This document shows, one piece after another, positions 37,131-48,475 of a DNA stretch of 64,000 nucleotides (the first letter of the stretch is position 1; the number at the start of each line of letters is the position of its first letter). Made by a program: the position numbers and the translations under genes. Location: contig NC_080710.1 of assembly GCF_019097595.1 (NCBI RefSeq), forward strand, positions 9,685,780 to 9,749,779, in the 5' to 3' direction. This DNA is from Hemibagrus wyckioides. Taxonomy: Eukaryota > Chordata > Actinopteri > Siluriformes > Bagridae. The notes beneath the pieces were generated by a model. The model saw only the letters and a program-made list of their open reading frames with translations. It searched no databases and was not told where the DNA came from.

Positions 37131-37187
37131 ACAGCGGCAGCGTCACTTGTCTAAGTACACCACCTGCAGAATAATGCAGGGAAATAG
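36369..37187 (+). pseudogene. WD40-repeat protein exons, probably broken
   Basis: Four exon-like pieces on the + strand. 36,369-36,404 reads ENSMISALNNNN. 36,773-36,890 reads VAEFSSLKALWEKF, then RTLKGHSDIITCVAAVDNLV. 36,985-37,013 reads [10 protein letters not shown]. 37,135-37,187 reads [12 protein letters not shown] and then TAA. The first three join in phase (1, then 2) and make one WD repeat, with the GH...VW signature. The third piece runs straight into about 120 bp of (CT)n where its donor should be, and the fourth hits a stop after 12 residues. No further WD repeats were found on either side. Either this is a partial, decayed duplicate, or most exons of a gene have been lost. The family member is not identified. 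Confidence 0.5.
37013..37132. repeat. (CT)n with CCTGT interruptions, inside WD40 exons
   Basis: CT repeats broken at intervals by CCCTGT, lying exactly between the third and fourth WD40-like exon pieces and occupying the expected intron. Confidence 0.9.
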
Positions 37188-37256
37188 GTACACACACACA
37201 CACACACACACAGAGGCCTACACACACACTCACACACTCACACACACACACACAGA
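37180..37256. repeat. (CA)n microsatellite
   Basis: Interrupted CA repeats just after the last WD40-like piece. Confidence 0.9.
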
Positions 37257-37379
37257 ATTATAAATGATGATTACCTTTTCTCCTTTACCACAACCCCATA
37301 CAATGCATATCTACATTTTGTCCACTTTGGCAAACTGCCCAGAAGGAGAGATTAGTGGATAGCCTCATGATAGTAGTGA

Positions 37380-37442
37380 ATGTCTCTCTCTCTCTCTCTC
37401 TCCCTTTCTGTCTCTCCCTCCCCCTCCCTTTCTGTCTCTGTC

Positions 37443-37492
<50 letters not shown>

Positions 37493-37580
37493 CCTCCCTC
37501 CCCCTCCCTTTCTCTCTCTCTCTCTCTCCCTCCCTCCCCCTCCCTTTCTCTCTCTCTCTCTCTCTCCCTCCCTCCCGCTC

Positions 37581-37640
<60 letters not shown>

Positions 37641-37647
37641 CCTCCCT

Positions 37648-37682
<35 letters not shown>

Positions 37683-37696
37683 CCTCCCTCCCCCTC

Positions 37697-37732
<36 letters not shown>

Positions 37733-37818
37733 CCCCTCCCTTTCTCTCTCTCTCTCTCTCTCTCTATCCATCTATCTATCTCTCCCTTCCCCTCCCTTTC
37801 TGTCTCTGTCTCTCTCTC

Positions 37819-37871
<53 letters not shown>

Positions 37872-37872
37872 G
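37380..37872. repeat. Long (CT)n array with CCCTCCCTCC interruptions
   Basis: Nearly 500 bp of polypyrimidine with purines only in isolated TG or TA steps. Blocks of CTCCCTCCCTCCCCCTCCCT recur. Such mirror-symmetric polypurine/polypyrimidine tracts can form triplex (H-) DNA. No protein is implied by the long frames it creates. Confidence 0.95.
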
Positions 37873-37977
37873 ATTACAATAAATAAATGTTTACTCAGTG
37901 TGCCTAGACAGAATGTCATCTGGACATGCAAGATTCCATGAAGTGGAAATAATGTAACAGAGTCTAAAACAAATTTC
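37850..37977 (+). repeat. Right copy of the ~110-bp direct duplication
   Basis: Partner of 34,970-35,107: AATAAATAAATGTTTACTCA, GTGTGC, GCAAGATTCCATGAAGT, GGAAATAATGTAACAGAGTC. The next LINE tail (AAATC)n begins immediately at its end, so the LINE appears to have inserted here. Confidence 0.8.
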
Positions 37978-38144
37978 AAATCAAATCAAATCTCTTTATT
38001 TATTTATTGTGCAGTATGTACTGTAACAATGGCATGAGATACACAGTATAATCAGTAGATATTGCACAGTGTGTCACAGTGTAATGTATGTAGCAGCATG
38101 AATGTCATGTACATAGGCAGTGTGCAGTGTTCAGTGTACAGATA

Positions 38145-39392
38145 CACTATATTGCCAAAAGTATTCTCTCACCTGCCTTGACTCGTATATGAACTTAAGT
38201 GACATCCCATTCCTAATCCATAGGGTTCAATATGACGTCGGTCCACCCTTTGCAGCTATAACAGCTTCAACTCTTCTGGGAAGGCTGTCCACAAGGTTTA
38301 GGAGTGTGTTCATGGGAATTTTTGACCATTCTTCCAGAAGCGCATTTGTGAGGTCACACACTGATGTTGGACGAGAAGGCCTGGCTCTCAGTCTCCGCTC
38401 TAATTCATCCCAAAGGTGTTCTATCGGGTTGAGGTCAGGACTCTGTGCAGGCCGGTCAAGTTCCTCCACACCAGACTCTGTCATCCATGTCTTTATGGAC
38501 CTTGCTTTGTGCACTGGTGCACAGTCATGTTGGAAGAGGAAGGGGCCAGCTCCAAACTGTTCCCACAAAGTTGGGAGCATGGAATTGTCCAAAATGTCTT
38601 GGTATGCTGAAGCATCCAGAGTTCCTTTCACTGGAACTAAGGGGCCAAGCCCAGCTCCTGAAAAACAACCCCACACCATAATCCCCCCTCCACCAAACTT
38701 TACACTTGGCACAATGCAGTCAGACAAGAACCGTTCTCCTGACAACCGCCAAACCCAGACTCGTCCATCAGATTGCCAGATGGAGAAGCGCGATTCGTCA
38801 CTCCAGAGAATGCGTCTCCACTGCTCTAGAGTCCAGTGGTGGCGTGCTTTACACCACTGCATCCGACGCTTTGCATTGCACTTGGTGATGTATGGCTTGG
38901 ATGCAGCTGCTCGGCCATGGAAACCCATTTCATGAAGCTCTCTGCACACTGTTCTTGAGCTAATCTGAAGGCCACATGAAGTTTGGAGGTCTGTAGCGAT
39001 TGACTCTGCAGAAAGTTGGCGACCTCTTCGCACTATGTGCCTCAGCATCCACTGACCCCGCTCCGTCAGTTTACGTGGCCTACCACTTCGTGGCTGAGTT
39101 GCTGTCGTTCCCAAACACTTCCACGTTCTTATAATACAGCTGACAGTTGACTGTGGAATATTTAGGAGCGAGGAAATTTCACGACTGGATTTATTGCACA
39201 GGTGGCATCCTATCACAGTTCCACGCTGGAATTCACTGAGCTCCTGAGAGCGACCCATTCTTTCACAAATGTTTGTAAAAACAGTCTGCATGCCTAGGTG
39301 CTTGATTTTATACACCTGTGACCATGGAAGTGATTGGAACACCTGATTCTGATTATTTGGATGGGTGAGCGAATACTTTTGGCAATATAGTG
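38145..39392 (-). mobile_element. Full-length Tc1-type transposon, apparently intact
   Basis: 1,248 bp with ~30-bp terminal inverted repeats (CACTATATTGCCAAAAGTAT then TC, both ends) and TA on each side (38,143-38,144 and 39,393-39,394), the Tc1 target duplication. It encloses one complete transposase on the minus strand. A close relative sits at 51,078-52,321. Good candidate for a recently mobile copy. Confidence 0.95.
38227..39255 (-). CDS. Tc1-type transposase, complete
   Basis: DDE transposase that cuts and inserts the surrounding element at TA sites. I place the start at the Met beginning [17 protein letters not shown], which gives 342 residues, close to the usual Tc1 length. The frame is open for 29 more codons upstream, to 39,342. 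The N-terminus has two helix-turn-helix segments ([20 protein letters not shown] and the [10 protein letters not shown] region) separated by GRPRKLT. The catalytic residues are Asp in WSDESRF, Asp in FQHDCAPVH and Glu in [11 protein letters not shown]. There are 34 residues between the second Asp and the Glu (DD34E). The protein ends [14 protein letters not shown], the normal C-terminus. No stop or frameshift is visible. Host expression is unknown. Confidence 0.93.
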   Translation of the reverse strand, partial: GRSQELSEFQRGTVIGCHLCNKSSREISSLLNIPQSTVSCIIRTWKCLGTTATQPRSGRPRKLTERGQWMLRHIVRRGRQLSAESIATDLQTSCGLQISSRTVCRELHEMGFHGRAAASKPYITKCNAKRRMQWCKARHHWTLEQWRRILWSDESRFSIWQSDGRVWVWRLSGERFLSDCIVPSVKFGGGGIMVWGCFSGAGLGPLVPVKGTLDASAYQDILDNSMLPTLWEQFGAGPFLFQHDCAPVHKARSIKTWMTESGVEELDRPAQSPDLNPIEHLWDELERRLRARPSRPTSVCDLTNALLEEWSKIPMNTLLNLVDSLPRRVEAVIAAKGGPTSY

Positions 39393-39509
39393 TATGTTCA
39401 AGACTGGCAAGTTATAAAGTGCGGTGCTTTCCGGTGTTAAACGGTGAGTCATGTATGGTGTACTGTTAGTCCTGATTGTTTAGTAGCCAGACAGCCTGAA
39501 GGAAGAAAC

Positions 39510-40720
39510 TGTCATGAAGGAAGAAAAGTACACTTCAGTACACTGCACTTCAATACAGTTAAGCCACTCACTGACACAAAACACCAACTCTGACTATGGA
39601 ACCAAAAGAACAAATATATTGTTTGATTCATTAGTGCATGATCTCTATCACGAGTAATTACAGTGTCAGATACGTTACAGCTCAAATGGTCATGGCTAAG
39701 TTAAGAATTTAACCATCATTGTACTTCAATTCTTGTTGCTTCAAATGTTAAAAAGTTACAGCAAAACTGGTCCTAGTCACTCAGAAGTGACTAGCCTAAA
39801 AAGGCAGGCGGTGATACAATGAGTGATGTCTGTGATTCATGGATAAAAATATTAATCACTCAACTATAATTTTATATATCAAACAATTGTCCGGTTCTTC
39901 TATAAATGAACCCAAACAGGGAGTGAACATTCATAAATGTAAAACACTGGCAAAAAACATTGGTGTGCAACAAAACAAAACAAAATCTATCACAAAACTA
40001 GGAATACTCATAAGTATTGGAACAGAAAGCTACATTGAATTCCATAGCTTTTAATAGTGTTACAATGTGCCCCATGTAAATAACTGACATTTGGAACTGA
40101 CTACTTAATTTTGCAGGCTACATAAGCATTTAGAGACCATGTAAGATTATAACTGAGAGAATATGTTAAAATGATACTAAATCTACCTTGTTTTAAATTA
40201 ACACTAAAAACAGAGCTTACTTATGCTGTGATAAAATGATCTTCCCAAAGTTGTTTGAATTTTTGAGTGATTTTTTTACACACAGTGTTGGAACAGAAAC
40301 CAGTTGAAAGTGTTGACTTTCCAGTGTACGCTGAAACTACTTAATGAAATCTCTTACAATGTGCCCCATGTGCCACTCTTCTGCTGTATGATTAAATGTC
40401 TGGTGACTGATCCTGTGGGAATTCTAGTGGTTGCTGAGGGCTGGAGAAACATGGGCCATAATTACACATGAACAAACCCATCTTTAACGGAGCAAATGGT
40501 CAGAAAGCTTTTAGACCATTTCCTTTTTAGAAAGCCATCATTTAACAAGTAACCATCATTTCTTGTTAACATCTGTGGTTTCTAGCAAAGTCTCTGCATT
40601 GTGTTGGTGTGATTATGGAAAGAGGTGGATGAGTCAAACACAGTATACAAAAATGCAGAGGCTGTACAGTCACTGTTGGATAAATCAGATCACTTGCGGT
40701 TCCATGGTAGTTTTATGAAG
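39510..40720. other. Intergenic DNA, nothing recognised
   Basis: AT-rich with no supported exon or repeat boundary. Confidence 0.45.
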
Positions 40721-41380
40721 TTTAATTCAATTCAATTCAATTTTATTTGTGTAGCACTTTTAAAAATGAACATTGTCTCAAAGTGGCTTTCCAGAACATA
40801 AGAACAAAAAACATGCAAAAAGTCCTAGATGTTAGATAAAATCAACCCTAGTGAGCAAGGCTGTGGCGACTATGGTAAGGAAAAACTCCCTTAGATGGTA
40901 TGAGGAAGAAACCTTGAGAGGAAGCAGACTCAAAAGGGAACCCATCCTCATTTGGGTGACAGCGGAGAGTGTGATTATAAATTATTCTAAAGACTGGAGT
41001 GTGATATGAACAATGTCCTTTCTGCAGTTATGTACAGTGTGATGCAGATACAGTACATGTATAATGTTAGTGTGTGTATTAATTAGGATGTTGTTGTCAT
41101 CCTCAACGTCCACATAGGGCTCACAGTGTTGCTTTGATATACTGAAATCCTCATGAAGCAGAATCCAGGTGAAGCTAGTCCATCTCTGGATGCCTCAGGA
41201 TCCTCGCAGGGTTGGCCTCTGTCTACTGGAAGCTGGCACAATCTCCAGATGCCTCAGGATGGGCAGAAAAAAAGGAATCGGTGGAAAAGAATTAGCGTAG
41301 CTGTTGTTCATGATATTAGCAGCACTAGATGATAATGTGCATTTAATCAGATGTACTAGAGTACAAAGTTATGGGAGGAA

Positions 41381-43001
41381 TTATGTGTATGCCAGGCTAA
41401 ATAGATATGTCTTTAATCTACTTTTAAACAGGGAGACTGTGTCTGAGCCCCGAACACTGTCAGAAAGACTATTCCAAGATTTAGGAGCTAAATACGAAAA
41501 TGCTCTACCCCCTTTTGCAGACTTTAATATTCTGGGAACTACCAAAAGTCCAGAGTTTTGTGATCTTAGAGAGTGCGGTTGATTGCAGTGTGTCAGAAGA
41601 CTGGTTAGATAGGTGGGAGCTAAACCATTTAGAGCCTTGTATGTAAGTAGTGCTAGTTTGTAATCAATTCTAATCTTAACAGGTAGCCAGTGCAGGGATG
41701 ATAATATTAGGGTTATATGATCTTTTTTTTTTTGTTTTTTGACCTGGTAAGAACTCTGGCGGCTGCATTCTGGACTAACTGTAGCTTGTTTATTGAGGAT
41801 GCAGGACAACCATCTAGTAATGCATTACAATAATCCAGTCTGGAGGTCATGAATGCATGGACTAGCTTTTCTGCATCAGATACAGATAAAATGTTCTTAA
41901 GCTTGGCAATATTTCTAAAGTGGAAGAAGGCTGTTTTTGTAATATTGGAAATATGATTTTCAAAGGACAAGTTCCTGTCTAATATTACACCCAGGTATTT
42001 CACTGTCCAGCTAGTAGAAATAGTACATTCTTCTAAATGCAAGCTGAAATTTGAGAGCTTTTTTGTACTGGCTTTTGGACCAATAAGTAATATCTCTGCC
42101 TTATCTGGATTTAGTAATAGAAAATTATCAGTCATCCAATCTTTTATCTTTGACACACTCAGTTAATCCAGACAATTTAGATATTTCATCTGGTTTTGAT
42201 GAGATATATATCTGGGTATCGTTGGCATAACAATGGAAACTAATCCCATGTCTTCTAATAATGTTACCCAACGGAAGCATGTATACTGAGAACAGCAGAG
42301 GTCCTAAAACTGATCCTTGTGGGATTCCGTATTTCACTGGCACTACACTGGACAGTTGTCCATTTAAATCTACAAAAAGGTGTGGATCAGACAGATAGGA
42401 TCTAAACCATTTTAATGCCTGTCCCTGAATACCTGTGTGATTTTATATTATGATCTATAGTGTCGAATGCAGCACTAAGATCAAGAAGAGATGCAGCCTT
42501 GGTCCGAAGCTTAAAACAGGTCATTTGTGATTTTAACTAGCGCAGTTTCTGTACTATGATGGGGTCTGAAACCTGACTGAAATTCTTCGAAGATGTTGTT
42601 TTCCTGTAAGAGGAAGCATATTTGAGCTGACACCACCTTTTCTAATATTTTACATATTAAAGGAAGGTTTGAAATTGGTTATTTCAGGAATTAATAATGT
42701 TTAGAAACGGCTCTTCAGCTGTATGTATCACTTCTTTTCTAGTTGGAACTGGATCTAACAAACACGTTGTTGGTTTAGCTGTGGTGATAAGTTTATATAG
42801 CTCTTCCTGCCCTATATTGGTAAAGCATTGTAGCTCTAGATGTGGAGCTTTAGGCTGGACTGGATCACGGGATGCCGTCAGAGGTTGAACATTCATTATT
42901 TTGTTTCTGATACTATCAATTTTTTCAGTGAAGACGTTCATGAAGTCCTCAATACTAAACTGTGATGGAACAGATATCTGAGGTTTTCTTAGTCTAGCCA
43001 A
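41381..43001 (-). pseudogene. LINE reverse transcriptase and C-terminal region, broken
   Basis: Pieces in order on the minus strand: FSIEDFMNVFTEKIDSIRNK, TTCLLDPVPT, then a gap, [80 protein letters not shown] and LHWLPVKIRIDYKLALLTYK. The catalytic FYADD box reads YAND, so one catalytic Asp is replaced. Frames break near 42,600, 42,340, 42,130 and 41,730. Confidence 0.85.
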
Positions 43002-43294
43002 TGTACTACATAAGAATCTGGGATTGTTCTGGTTTATTGCTATCAGTTTGCTCAGATGCTCAGCCCTAGCAGCTTTCTATAGCTAGTCTATAGCTGTCTA
43101 TAGCTAGACATACTGTCTTCATACGCAATTCTAAAAATTTAGTGTTTCTCCACTTTCGCTTGAGGTTACACGTTGCTCTCTTGAGGGCGTGAGTATGACT
43201 ATTATACCACGGTGCAGGTGTTTTATCTCTGACCTTTTTTAATCAGTTGGGGGCAACAGTGTCTAGTGTGCTGGTGAAAATAGTGCCTATGCTG

Positions 43295-44200
43295 TTAGTC
43301 ACTTCTATCATCTGTATTTAGGGGTCTAGTAAGAAGTTGAGACAGATCCGGCAGATTACTTGTGAATCTGTCTTTAGTGGTCGGATTAATATTTCTACCA
43401 AATCGATAATGTGGGGAGACATGGCTAATATGTTCTACAGGTAGAGTGTACACTACAAGGTGATGGTCTGTGATTTGAGGTAGGATATCTATATTAGTGA
43501 CATCTGTTCCATGTGATATAATTAAATCTAGCGTATGATTAAAACGATGAGTTGGTCTATTAATGTTTCGTTTAACCCCAAAGGAATTTAGTAGATCCAA
43601 AAATGTGAGTCCTAAAGCGTCATTAGCATTGTCTACATGAATGTTAAAGTCTCCTACAATCAACACTTTGTCAAAATGAATCAATAGGTCTGACAGTAGA
43701 TGTACAAATTCTTTAAGAAAATCAACTTAGGGCCCTGGGGGTCTATACACAGTGGCCAGAGCAAGATATAGCAGGGATTTGTTATGTATGTCAGTGAGTG
43801 CAACATTAAGGATAAGCACTTCAAATGAGTTAAACCTGGCTCCTGTTTTCTGAGTAACAGTAAGAAAATTGTTATAGATGGTTGCAACACCACCTCCACA
43901 ACCAGTCTGACGGGGCTCATGCTTATAGAAATATCCTGACGGAGTAGACTCATTCAGACCAATGTATTCATTTGGTCTAAGCCAGGTTTCAGTAAGGCAG
44001 AGTACATCAAATCTATAATCTGAGATCATTTCCTTAACAATAAGTGCTTTAGGTGCAAGGGATCTAATGTTGAGAAGCCTAAACTTTAGAAATAGTTTTT
44101 GGTTGCTTGTTAGACCTTTTTCTGGTTTTATGGTGATTAGGTTATTTCGAGCACTTTTAACGACTTTATTCGTTGATCTCACTATTCGGGTAACAGACAC
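43295..44200 (-). pseudogene. LINE endonuclease domain, frameshifted
   Basis: Minus-strand reading starts FRLLNIRSLAPKALIVKEMI, then FDVLCLTETWLRPNEY, GCGGGVATIY and TVYRPPGP. After a frameshift near 43,730 it continues VLIVGDFNIHVDNANDA and ITDHHLVVYTL. N-IRS, TETWL, YRPP, GDFN and SDH-like (here TDHH) are the standard AP-endonuclease signatures of L2/CR1-type LINEs. Confidence 0.85.
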
Positions 44201-44209
44201 AGTTTCTAT

Positions 44210-45540
44210 AAGACGAGCTATGTGTGCACTTGTATCAGTATGGTGAGTTGAACCGTAGTTATTAGAATTGAGATCTCAGGTATGACTTACCAGTCAGAAT
44301 GTGAAGTAAAAAGTTGAATAATGGATATTTTCATGATTACACAATGAATAGCAAATATCTTTAATTATGCAGTCAGTAGAAAGCCGAATTGAGTCAGACA
44401 GTATGGTGAATAATTCCCTGAACTGTCAAAATATTGTGTGTGTGTGTGTCTCCAAATGCTGTATGGGTAAAAACAAAGCTTTGAGGTGGGTTTTTTTTTT
44501 TTTTACAATTACTCAGAACACTCTCTTCTCATACTTACAGCTTTGTGTTCCTCATTGTTGGTGTTGAATGAAGGGACCCACCCAATATCTGATTCAGATG
44601 TTATTCATTCTGCCAACTTGTTGCATGCCCTGGCTCTTTACTGAAAATGACCCATTTGACTCATGGGTTCCTTCTCATGAATTCTCACAGTCATTTCACA
44701 GCCTATGATGATTTGCAGCAAATATCTGATCTTCTTATCATCATTCCTTGCATAGTAACTGTTATTTAAAATGCCTTCATTGAAATAACGTCACGTTTCC
44801 TCATTTTTACACACCATTGCTTTAATGAACTTAAAACAAGAGTTGGCCATTTATGATTATATGTAATCAAGAATCATTAATTTTTATTTATTCTTTTTGT
44901 GTATTTTAAGCACTTCAGGCAGTAAGGTTTATCAGATCAGAGTAGTTTTGCTGTTACTCTTCTGTAGATGTTCCTGTAAATTAACATTTTACTTATGCTT
45001 TAGATATTTGGATATTTTTTTTAAAGTATGTCAAAAGCATAGACCAAATAAACACAAGCTGCCTGGAACTAAGATGACATCCCATCTGCCTCCCAGGTCC
45101 TCCCACTCAGCCTTACACAACAGGATTCTATGGGCCATGCTAATTATTGCAAGTAGTAAACTAAATAAAAAAACTTATAACGATACATATATTTTTATAA
45201 ATAAAATTTGAAAACTAAAATTTATTAAATTACAAAAAAACAATACATATATGATGTATTTACAGGTACATCAGTTACCTGTAAATGTTAAAAAATTTCA
45301 TACCATATTTTTATTATTAGTACCCTTTAGTAGATATTATTTAATAGGAAAAAGTTAGACAGTGTAAGAAATACTATGATTCATGCACATAAGTAAGTAA
45401 TTCATGTTCTGTGAGTGTATAAAACTATTAACATGTTGATGTTTATGTATGTTTTTTTTAAGTATGTATGTTTCCCACACAGTGTTAAGCTTGGACAGCC
45501 AACAAGGTATATTTGTCCCATTCAAAAAAAATTTAAACCA
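44210..45540. other. Intergenic DNA, nothing recognised
   Basis: AT-rich. A (GT)5 run near 44,437 and a poly(T) run at 44,492 are the only simple repeats. No exon is supported. Confidence 0.4.
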
Positions 45541-45549
45541 TTTTGACAA

Positions 45550-45885
45550 ATCCAGCACTATTTTGAACTTAGGTGTTATAACCTAATAACCCTTCTTTCT
45601 ATGTATGTGTATGTGGTGTTTATGTTTGTACTGCCATGGATACATTTGCCTCTAAGCTCACATTCACACAATATCATCACAACGGCATGTGACAAGACAA
45701 GTTTATCGATTACCAGTTGAATGAGTATTTTTTTGGCAGCCATGTTCCAAAAAAAAATCTTCCTAGAAATGTGGAGTTTATTATAACAGCAAGGGGGAAT
45801 TAGATCCGACATGGGATGTTCAAAAAACAAATAGGGATGTGTTAGTGGGTGTCCACATACCTTTGGCCACAAAGCATAGTAAACA
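45550..45885 (-). mobile_element. Decayed Tc1-like fragment
   Basis: The right end reads GTGTCCACATACCTTTGGCC, resembling the ends at 29,034 and 14,460. The left end and any catalytic motif are not recognisable. Confidence 0.3.
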
Positions 45886-46997
45886 GCTTAATAGCAATAT
45901 AGCTCTTATTTAGGACCTTAAAATAGTGTTGTGCAGTTAAGAAACTGACAAAAGTCTACATTTCTGATGTAGCATTTAGTGATTTATGCTGTGACAGTCA
46001 AAAGTAGAGTCAAATTCGGTTGAATTGAATAAAAAATCTTCCCTAGCAGCACTTCAACTGAGGCTCACAAGAAAGATTTAGTTAAAGTGTTAAACCACAA
46101 TAGTGTAAAATATGTTTTCATGTGTTTCTTTTATGAGAATGAGCTTTGGGGTGGGTGGAAGTGAATGATTAACACTCATTAACACTGGATTAATACTTGG
46201 TAATTCAGATTACTTTAGATACAGGCTGTTCACACTGTCTTGAGGTTATTTGTAGCTAAAGATCATATTCTTGTGGGTCCACAATGTTCTATATACATGT
46301 ATATTTTTAGCATGTTAGTGTATTGTTATAGGCACGGGAAAGAGTAAAATGTTCACATTTTATTTGTACTGCTGCGAAGCAGGACCAAACCCTCTCTGAG
46401 AAATCTCAAAAAGGATGCAACCTTCTCATCCATTACACCGAGTTTTTATAAGCATGATTCAAAGAAAGAAAGAAAAACATTGTCACTCCTCATTGTTGCA
46501 ACTCCTGATCAGGACAACCTAGATCTGTCTAAGTTGATTCTTCATCTCCAGTGCATTCTGACCCTCTGACAATTTGCTCAGTTGGTCACAAACAACTTCT
46601 AGTCACCCTTTTTATCCTTGGGACAACACACAAAACTCACATACTTTCAGTCAAGTTGATTTGGTGTCGTATGTGTCTGTCTTTGCATTTCAGTAGCAAT
46701 AATGAAAGGTCACAGTTTATGTTATTCTCTTTAATTGCAACAAGAGCATTTTAACATGCGATTATTCCTTCATACAGAGCTCTTAGATGGAGTGTTGCTT
46801 CCTCTCTCAGATGGCAGTAAATTCTCTTGAACAGGGATTTCTGACTCTTCATCACAGGCTTCACAGCCATTTTTTCCGACCCAGACACTTGTCGTGTGAA
46901 GAGTCATTTGGAGCTCACGGGAGAGGAATGCCAACGTATGCCTTTAGTGTCCTTTCTCACTCTTTCTAGTGACCGTTGTCTGTTGGGTTTTCCCCCA

Positions 46998-47205
46998 GGC
47001 TCTGGGACTAGCTTACAGTGGCTAACATGAACCCACATGACTCTCACTGCAACCTTCAACACGGTCTGTGTGGGCAAAAGTGCCTGGAATGATCCCAGTC
47101 ACCGCCTGGCTTTCCAGCTCTTCCTCCTGAAATCCTTCACTACCACCCAATCACCTGGCTTGAAATCATGCAGATCAGTTTTAGACAACTTGGGCAAAGC
47201 TTCTT
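46998..47205 (-). pseudogene. Retroviral integrase C-terminal fragment
   Basis: Minus-strand reading has DLHDFKPGDWVVVKDFRR, then KSWKARR, a TGA stop where Trp is usual, GSFQALLPTQTVLKVAV and MWVHVSHCK. A GDWV...W.G.FQ.LL.T.T..KV...WVH.SH.K order is typical of the integrase C-terminus in gamma- and epsilon-type fish retroviral elements. It is non-functional because of the stop and the missing core. Confidence 0.7.
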
Positions 47206-48104
47206 TCAGTTGCTTGTGGATCTAAGACAAAACAAGTTAAGAAGACAAATTTCATCTTCACATTGGCTGGTGGTAATTCTGGGTTCATGTTCAGGCCTGT
47301 ATTGTTTGGTCTGCCAAACAGTATTTCAAAATGGCATTAGATTGTTGTAAACAGTACACATTTTACACAAAACTTTTGGGACTAATTAGTAAAGCCCTTG
47401 GTTGTACATCATTCCTTTAGATGCGTGGTCTCTCCCATGTGTCAACTTAGCGTAGTAAAGAAACGTTTTCTTTGGGTTTGTGATTAGGGCTGTACCAAAC
47501 CCTGTGTCTAACCACACATCCTACTGTTCTCCATGTTGTTCTTTCTTCTGTTGTGGACTGCATCTAAAGATCTTTAAGGTCAGGGAGTACATGTTTTCAA
47601 AATACACAAAGTTTCTTTGCACACAGGTTACATCTTTTTCTGTACAGCTGCAACTTTGTTTTGTTGTATGCTTTTACTTGTATTTCTCATCTAAAGACTT
47701 CATTCCTATACAACTTCTGCAACAAAACACATCTGCTTCTTTCCATTTCTCAATACATTCTTGTTCATAATGTATGTCCCATATATATGTGAACTGTACA
47801 GTGCAGATCATGCCTGTCCATGTATTGTGTGCGTGTAGGTCTAGTAACAGCATGGGCCTTATCCATGAGAGCTTAGTTTAATAAATGTACTGCAGAGATA
47901 CTGAGTTTCCACTCATACACATACATTGGGTTCATACTTAACAGCCTAAAATTCAACTGGTTGTTTTGCACACACTTTCAATCCATCCAAAGTGCTAATT
48001 AGGCTTGTTCCTAAAGTTGCAAATGAAATGTCTACCCATCAGATTAATAACACAGCACTCAGACAGCAACAAGGAAAATTTGAATGCACCTTAAGGGTAC
48101 TGTT

Positions 48105-48475
48105 AGTTTCTCTTTCACTATTATTCCAGACACTCCTATTGAGTTCAGAAACATAACACACATTTTTGGCATCTTCTCAAATTCATCCATTTTTATCACA
48201 GAATTCTCTGCACCTGAATCTAATCACTGTGTCTTTTCCTTCTATAATAAATGTGTGTATTGTCATGTGCTTGAAGGAATCTAAATTGTACTCTGCATAT
48301 GCGCCTTTTGGGCAATGGTTAAATTAGTTTATCATTTTTTTAGCATCAGAATCTGAAGTTTTACTCACCCTTCTCTTCAGGACTGCCCTCCTTGACCTGA
48401 GGCACTTATGATCAGAAATCTCCCTCGTCCTCTTAGGACAGTCTTTTGCCCAGTGGACTTCCGCTCTGCAAATAA
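48105..48475 (-). pseudogene. Retroviral protease and zinc-knuckle fragments
   Basis: About 48,475-48,400 gives a knuckle-like stretch ending AEVHWAKDCPKR with its first cysteine replaced by Tyr. About 48,215-48,105 contains LDSGAENSVI, the DSG active-site loop of aspartic proteases. In-frame stops flank both. The order nucleocapsid then protease is the normal gag-pol order. Confidence 0.65.
48227..48386 (+). repeat. Inverted duplication, left arm (160 bp)
   Basis: Reverse complement of 49,526-49,684 with about 92-94% agreement by eye. Shared words include TGTGTGTATTGTCATGTGCT, GGCAATGGTTAAATTAGTTT and ACCCTTCTCTTCAGGACTGC. It lies within the protease-knuckle part of the retroviral relic. 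Confidence 0.9.

Larger units (their letters stand above)
37978..39510 (-). mobile_element. LINE 3' region interrupted by a Tc1 element
   Basis: The tail (AAATC)n at 37,978-37,993 leads into LINE-like 3' sequence (TGCACAGTGTGTCACAGTG). It is broken at 38,143 by the Tc1 element and resumes at 39,395 with AAGACTGGCAAGTTATAAAG and GACAGCCTGAAGGAAGAAAC. The phrase about a conserved 3' region is an inference from layout. No reverse transcriptase remains. Confidence 0.55.
40722..44210 (-). mobile_element. L2-type LINE, nearly 3.5 kb
   Basis: Read from 44,210 down, it has an AP endonuclease, a reverse transcriptase, a C-terminal domain, a 3' untranslated region and an (AATTG)n tail at 40,722-40,741. 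The 3' part matches fragments at 15,722-16,270 and 35,514-35,800. It is interrupted by several frameshifts and stops, so it is not active. The 5' untranslated region is not identified. Confidence 0.85.

Noticed and set aside
37355..37886. Long Ser/Leu-only or Arg/Glu-only open frames (up to 172 codons)
   Set aside because: They are translations of a (CT)n/(GA)n microsatellite with no other composition, so not proteins.
38120..38935. 271-codon + strand frame inside the Tc1 element
   Set aside because: Shadow of the real minus-strand transposase. It has no family signature of its own, and the equivalent frame appears in the second copy.
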